Assembly: GCA_011051815.1 (NCBI GenBank)
Contig: DRKK01000247.1
Span: forward strand, 1-6,158
DNA length: 6,158 nucleotides
Direction of reading: 5' to 3'
From: Sphingomonadales bacterium
GTDB lineage: Bacteria > Pseudomonadota > Alphaproteobacteria > Sphingomonadales > Emcibacteraceae
Position 1 is the stretch's first letter, and each line of letters opens with the position of its first letter. Both the position numbers and the translations under genes were made by a program. The notes under the pieces were generated by a model. The model made no database searches and was not told where the DNA came from. It saw only the letters and a list, made by a program, of their open reading frames with translations. This document shows positions 4,170-6,158 of this stretch, in pieces.

Positions 4170-6158
4170 ATGGCCGAACGTTCTTTCGCCAAAGAGGTAA
4201 AAAAGCTGCGTCTCGGCGCGGGGGAGGTATTCCATGGTGAGGGCATTCTGGCCGTCACCAAGGGGTTGCTCCAGTCCGGTGTCGCTTACGTTGGCGGCTA
4301 TCAAGGTTCGCCTGTGTCCCACCTGATGGATGTTCTGGCCGATGGTCAGGAAATTCTTGAGGAGCTTGGCGTCCATTTTGAGGCCAATGGCAGTGAGGCT
4401 TCTGCTGCGGCCATGTTATCGGCTTCCATCAGCTATCCCCTGCGCGCGGCGGTCACATGGAAATCCACGGTTGGCACCAATGTGGCGTCCGATGCCCTGT
4501 CCAATCTGGCGTCCGCTGGCGTTATTGGCGGCACGGTGATCATCATTGGCGAAGATTACGGCGAGGGCGCCAGCATCATGCAGGAACGCTCCCACGCTTT
4601 CGCCATGAAGTCCCAGATGTGGTTGATCAACCCGCGCCCTAACCTTACAAAAATGGTTGATATGCTGGAAATGAGCTTTCAACTGTCAGAGATCAGCAAC
4701 ACGCCGGTATTTTATCAGATGCGCATCCGGGCCTGTCACCTGCATGGTCAGTTTGAGGCCAAAGACAATATCCGGCCCCGCTTTACGGTGGCCGATGCCT
4801 TGGCAAATCCCAACCGGGAAGCGGACAAGATTATCCTGCCGCCCTTTACCTTCCTGCATGAAAAGCAGAAGATGGAACAGCGTTGGCCCGCCGCCGTTAA
4901 ATTCATCACCGACAATGGCCTGAATGAGGTCTTTGACGGACAAGAAAAAGACATCGGCATTATCCTTGAGGGCGGATTATACAATGTAGTGATCCGCGCC
5001 CTGCAAGCCCTTGATCTGGCCGACAGTTACGGCGAAACCCAAATTCCGCTCTATGTGATGAATGTGACCTATCCGCTGGTGGATGATGAACTGACCAACT
5101 TCGCCCGCACGAAAAAAGCCGTTCTGATGGTTGAGGAAGGTCAGCCCGACTATATCGAACAGGCCCTGAACAAGATTTTCAACACGGCCAACCTGACCTG
5201 CAAAATTTCCGGCAAAGACCATCTGCCGCCCGCCGGGGAGTATAGCGGACAGGTGGTTAAGGACGGCATCGCCGCCTTCCTGACAGCCCAAAAACCCGGT
5301 CTTTTGAAAGAAGCCCCGCAACCTGATCTCTCTCTTTCCTTGCCGGACTTAGACAAGGCCATCCCGCCGCGCCCACCCGGATTATGCACTGGATGCCCGG
5401 AACGCCCGTTTTTCGCCGCCATGAAAATGCTGGAGAAAGACTATGGCGAGATACATATCTCAGCAGACATTGGCTGCAATTCATTCGGCACTCTGCCGCC
5501 GTTTCAGATCGGCAATACTATTATGGGCTACGGCCTTGGCGGGGCCAGTTCCTCAGCCTTCAGCTCCGTACGCGGCAAGCGGGCCATTTCGATCATGGGC
5601 GACGGCGGTTTCTGGCACAATGGCCTGACCAGCGGCATCGCCAGCGCGGTTTATAACAACAGCGACAATGTATTTATCATTGTCGATAACGGCTATACGG
5701 CGGCCACAGGCGGTCAGTATATCCCCTCGTCTGCCCGGACCCTGAAACAGGATGAGCGCAAGGCCAGCATACAGGGCGCGGTGCAGGGGGTCGGGGTCAA
5801 ATGGCTGCGGACCATGCGGTCTTACGACATTTCCGATGTGAAGGATTTGGTCCATGAGGCCATGACGTCCCATTACATCGGCCCTAAGGTTATAGTGATT
5901 GAAGGCGAATGTATGCTCAATCGCCAGCGCCGGGAAAAGCCGATCAAGGCCCGCAATATCACAGCGGGCAAACGCGAAGTGAAGACCCGCTTTTATGTGG
6001 AGAGTGAAACCTGTACCGGCGATCACGCCTGTATCCGCCTGTCCGGCTGTCCGTCCCTGACCATAAAACCGCCCGAGGATATATTGCGCGAAGATCCGGT
6101 GGCTTACGTTGATAACAGCTGTGTCGGGTGCGGGGTTTGCGGCGAGAATGTCCATGCC
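4170..6158 (+). CDS. iorA: Indolepyruvate:ferredoxin oxidoreductase alpha subunit, 3' partial
   Basis: Large subunit of the enzyme that oxidatively decarboxylates arylpyruvates (indolepyruvate, phenylpyruvate, 4-hydroxyphenylpyruvate) to aryl-acetyl-CoA while reducing ferredoxin. 663 residues are visible and the frame is still open at the right edge. Residues about 20-200 are the N-terminal pyruvate-oxidoreductase-like domain (GGYQGSPVSHLMD near 42-54, EDYGEGASIMQERSHAF near 128-144). About 250-380 is the middle domain. L405-C406-T-G-C409-P opens the TPP-binding domain, with GDGGFWHNG at 477-485 and D506-N507-G508 as the diphosphate/magnesium motif. A ferredoxin domain starts near 610: C615, C621, C627-P, then C651-x2-C654-x2-C657. 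Aspartate D618 stands where a second cysteine is expected. The ATG lies two bases after the upstream stop with no clear Shine-Dalgarno, suggesting translational coupling. A beta subunit (iorB) is expected next. The symbol iorA is also used for isoquinoline 1-oxidoreductase, a different enzyme. Family call is firm; preferred arylpyruvate is unknown. Confidence 0.93.
   Translation, partial: MAERSFAKEVKKLRLGAGEVFHGEGILAVTKGLLQSGVAYVGGYQGSPVSHLMDVLADGQEILEELGVHFEANGSEASAAAMLSASISYPLRAAVTWKSTVGTNVASDALSNLASAGVIGGTVIIIGEDYGEGASIMQERSHAFAMKSQMWLINPRPNLTKMVDMLEMSFQLSEISNTPVFYQMRIRACHLHGQFEAKDNIRPRFTVADALANPNREADKIILPPFTFLHEKQKMEQRWPAAVKFITDNGLNEVFDGQEKDIGIILEGGLYNVVIRALQALDLADSYGETQIPLYVMNVTYPLVDDELTNFARTKKAVLMVEEGQPDYIEQALNKIFNTANLTCKISGKDHLPPAGEYSGQVVKDGIAAFLTAQKPGLLKEAPQPDLSLSLPDLDKAIPPRPPGLCTGCPERPFFAAMKMLEKDYGEIHISADIGCNSFGTLPPFQIGNTIMGYGLGGASSSAFSSVRGKRAISIMGDGGFWHNGLTSGIASAVYNNSDNVFIIVDNGYTAATGGQYIPSSARTLKQDERKASIQGAVQGVGVKWLRTMRSYDISDVKDLVHEAMTSHYIGPKVIVIEGECMLNRQRREKPIKARNITAGKREVKTRFYVESETCTGDHACIRLSGCPSLTIKPPEDILREDPVAYVDNSCVGCGVCGENVHA

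Noticed and set aside
4220..4326. A strong GGGGGAGG followed by an ATG at 4234 that looks like a better start near the beginning of iorA
   Set aside because: The ATG is out of frame with iorA and opens only 30 codons before TGA. The purine run encodes part of the conserved iorA N-terminus, so I read it as chance.
5553..6155. A 200-codon open frame on the minus strand
   Set aside because: It lies entirely opposite the TPP and ferredoxin domains of iorA, whose motifs are intact, and its translation shows no recognisable domain. It is a shadow of the real gene.

Overview
The window looks like a moderate-GC Gram-negative proteobacterium, most likely alphaproteobacterial. A TonB-dependent outer-membrane receptor proves a Gram-negative envelope, and the receptor, regulator and indolepyruvate oxidoreductase sequence styles fit that class. 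The class assignment is an inference from style and not from a marker gene. All four genes lie on the + strand.

Layout: (1) positions 2-2092 hold the C-terminal 696 residues of a TonB-dependent receptor whose start lies before the window. (2) A 70-bp gap with a candidate extended -10 promoter leads to (3) an AraC-family regulator at 2163-3128 with an AraC_binding_2-type sensor domain and a C-terminal double helix-turn-helix. (4) A 262-bp intergenic region (3129-3390) becomes very AT-rich over its last 100 bases. It contains a good candidate sigma70-like promoter (TTGGCA-N17-TATAGT), a dyad across the -35 box, a second dyad at the predicted start of transcription, and a clear ribosome binding site. 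(5) A metal-dependent hydrolase of the cyclase/kynurenine formamidase/isatin hydrolase superfamily lies at 3391-4167. (6) Two bases later begins a gene for the large TPP- and ferredoxin-domain subunit of an indolepyruvate:ferredoxin oxidoreductase, which runs off the right edge (663 residues visible).

Working model (inference): the hydrolase and oxidoreductase form one operon, probably under the adjacent AraC-type regulator, for catabolism of aromatic amino acid or indole-type compounds. The oxidoreductase would convert arylpyruvates (indolepyruvate, phenylpyruvate or similar) to aryl-acetyl-CoA. The hydrolase would open a ring or amide such as isatin or N-formylkynurenine. The receptor may import a related substrate, but nothing in its sequence identifies the ligand. 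The partner beta subunit is expected just beyond the right edge.

Most notable points: the cyclase-family enzyme has alanine where kynurenine formamidases carry their glutamate metal ligand; the ferredoxin domain of the oxidoreductase reads C-x2-D-x2-C, with aspartate at a normal cysteine ligand position; and the operon promoter has symmetric elements at both the -35 box and the predicted start site. I found no CRISPR array, RNA gene, insertion sequence or convincing intrinsic terminator.
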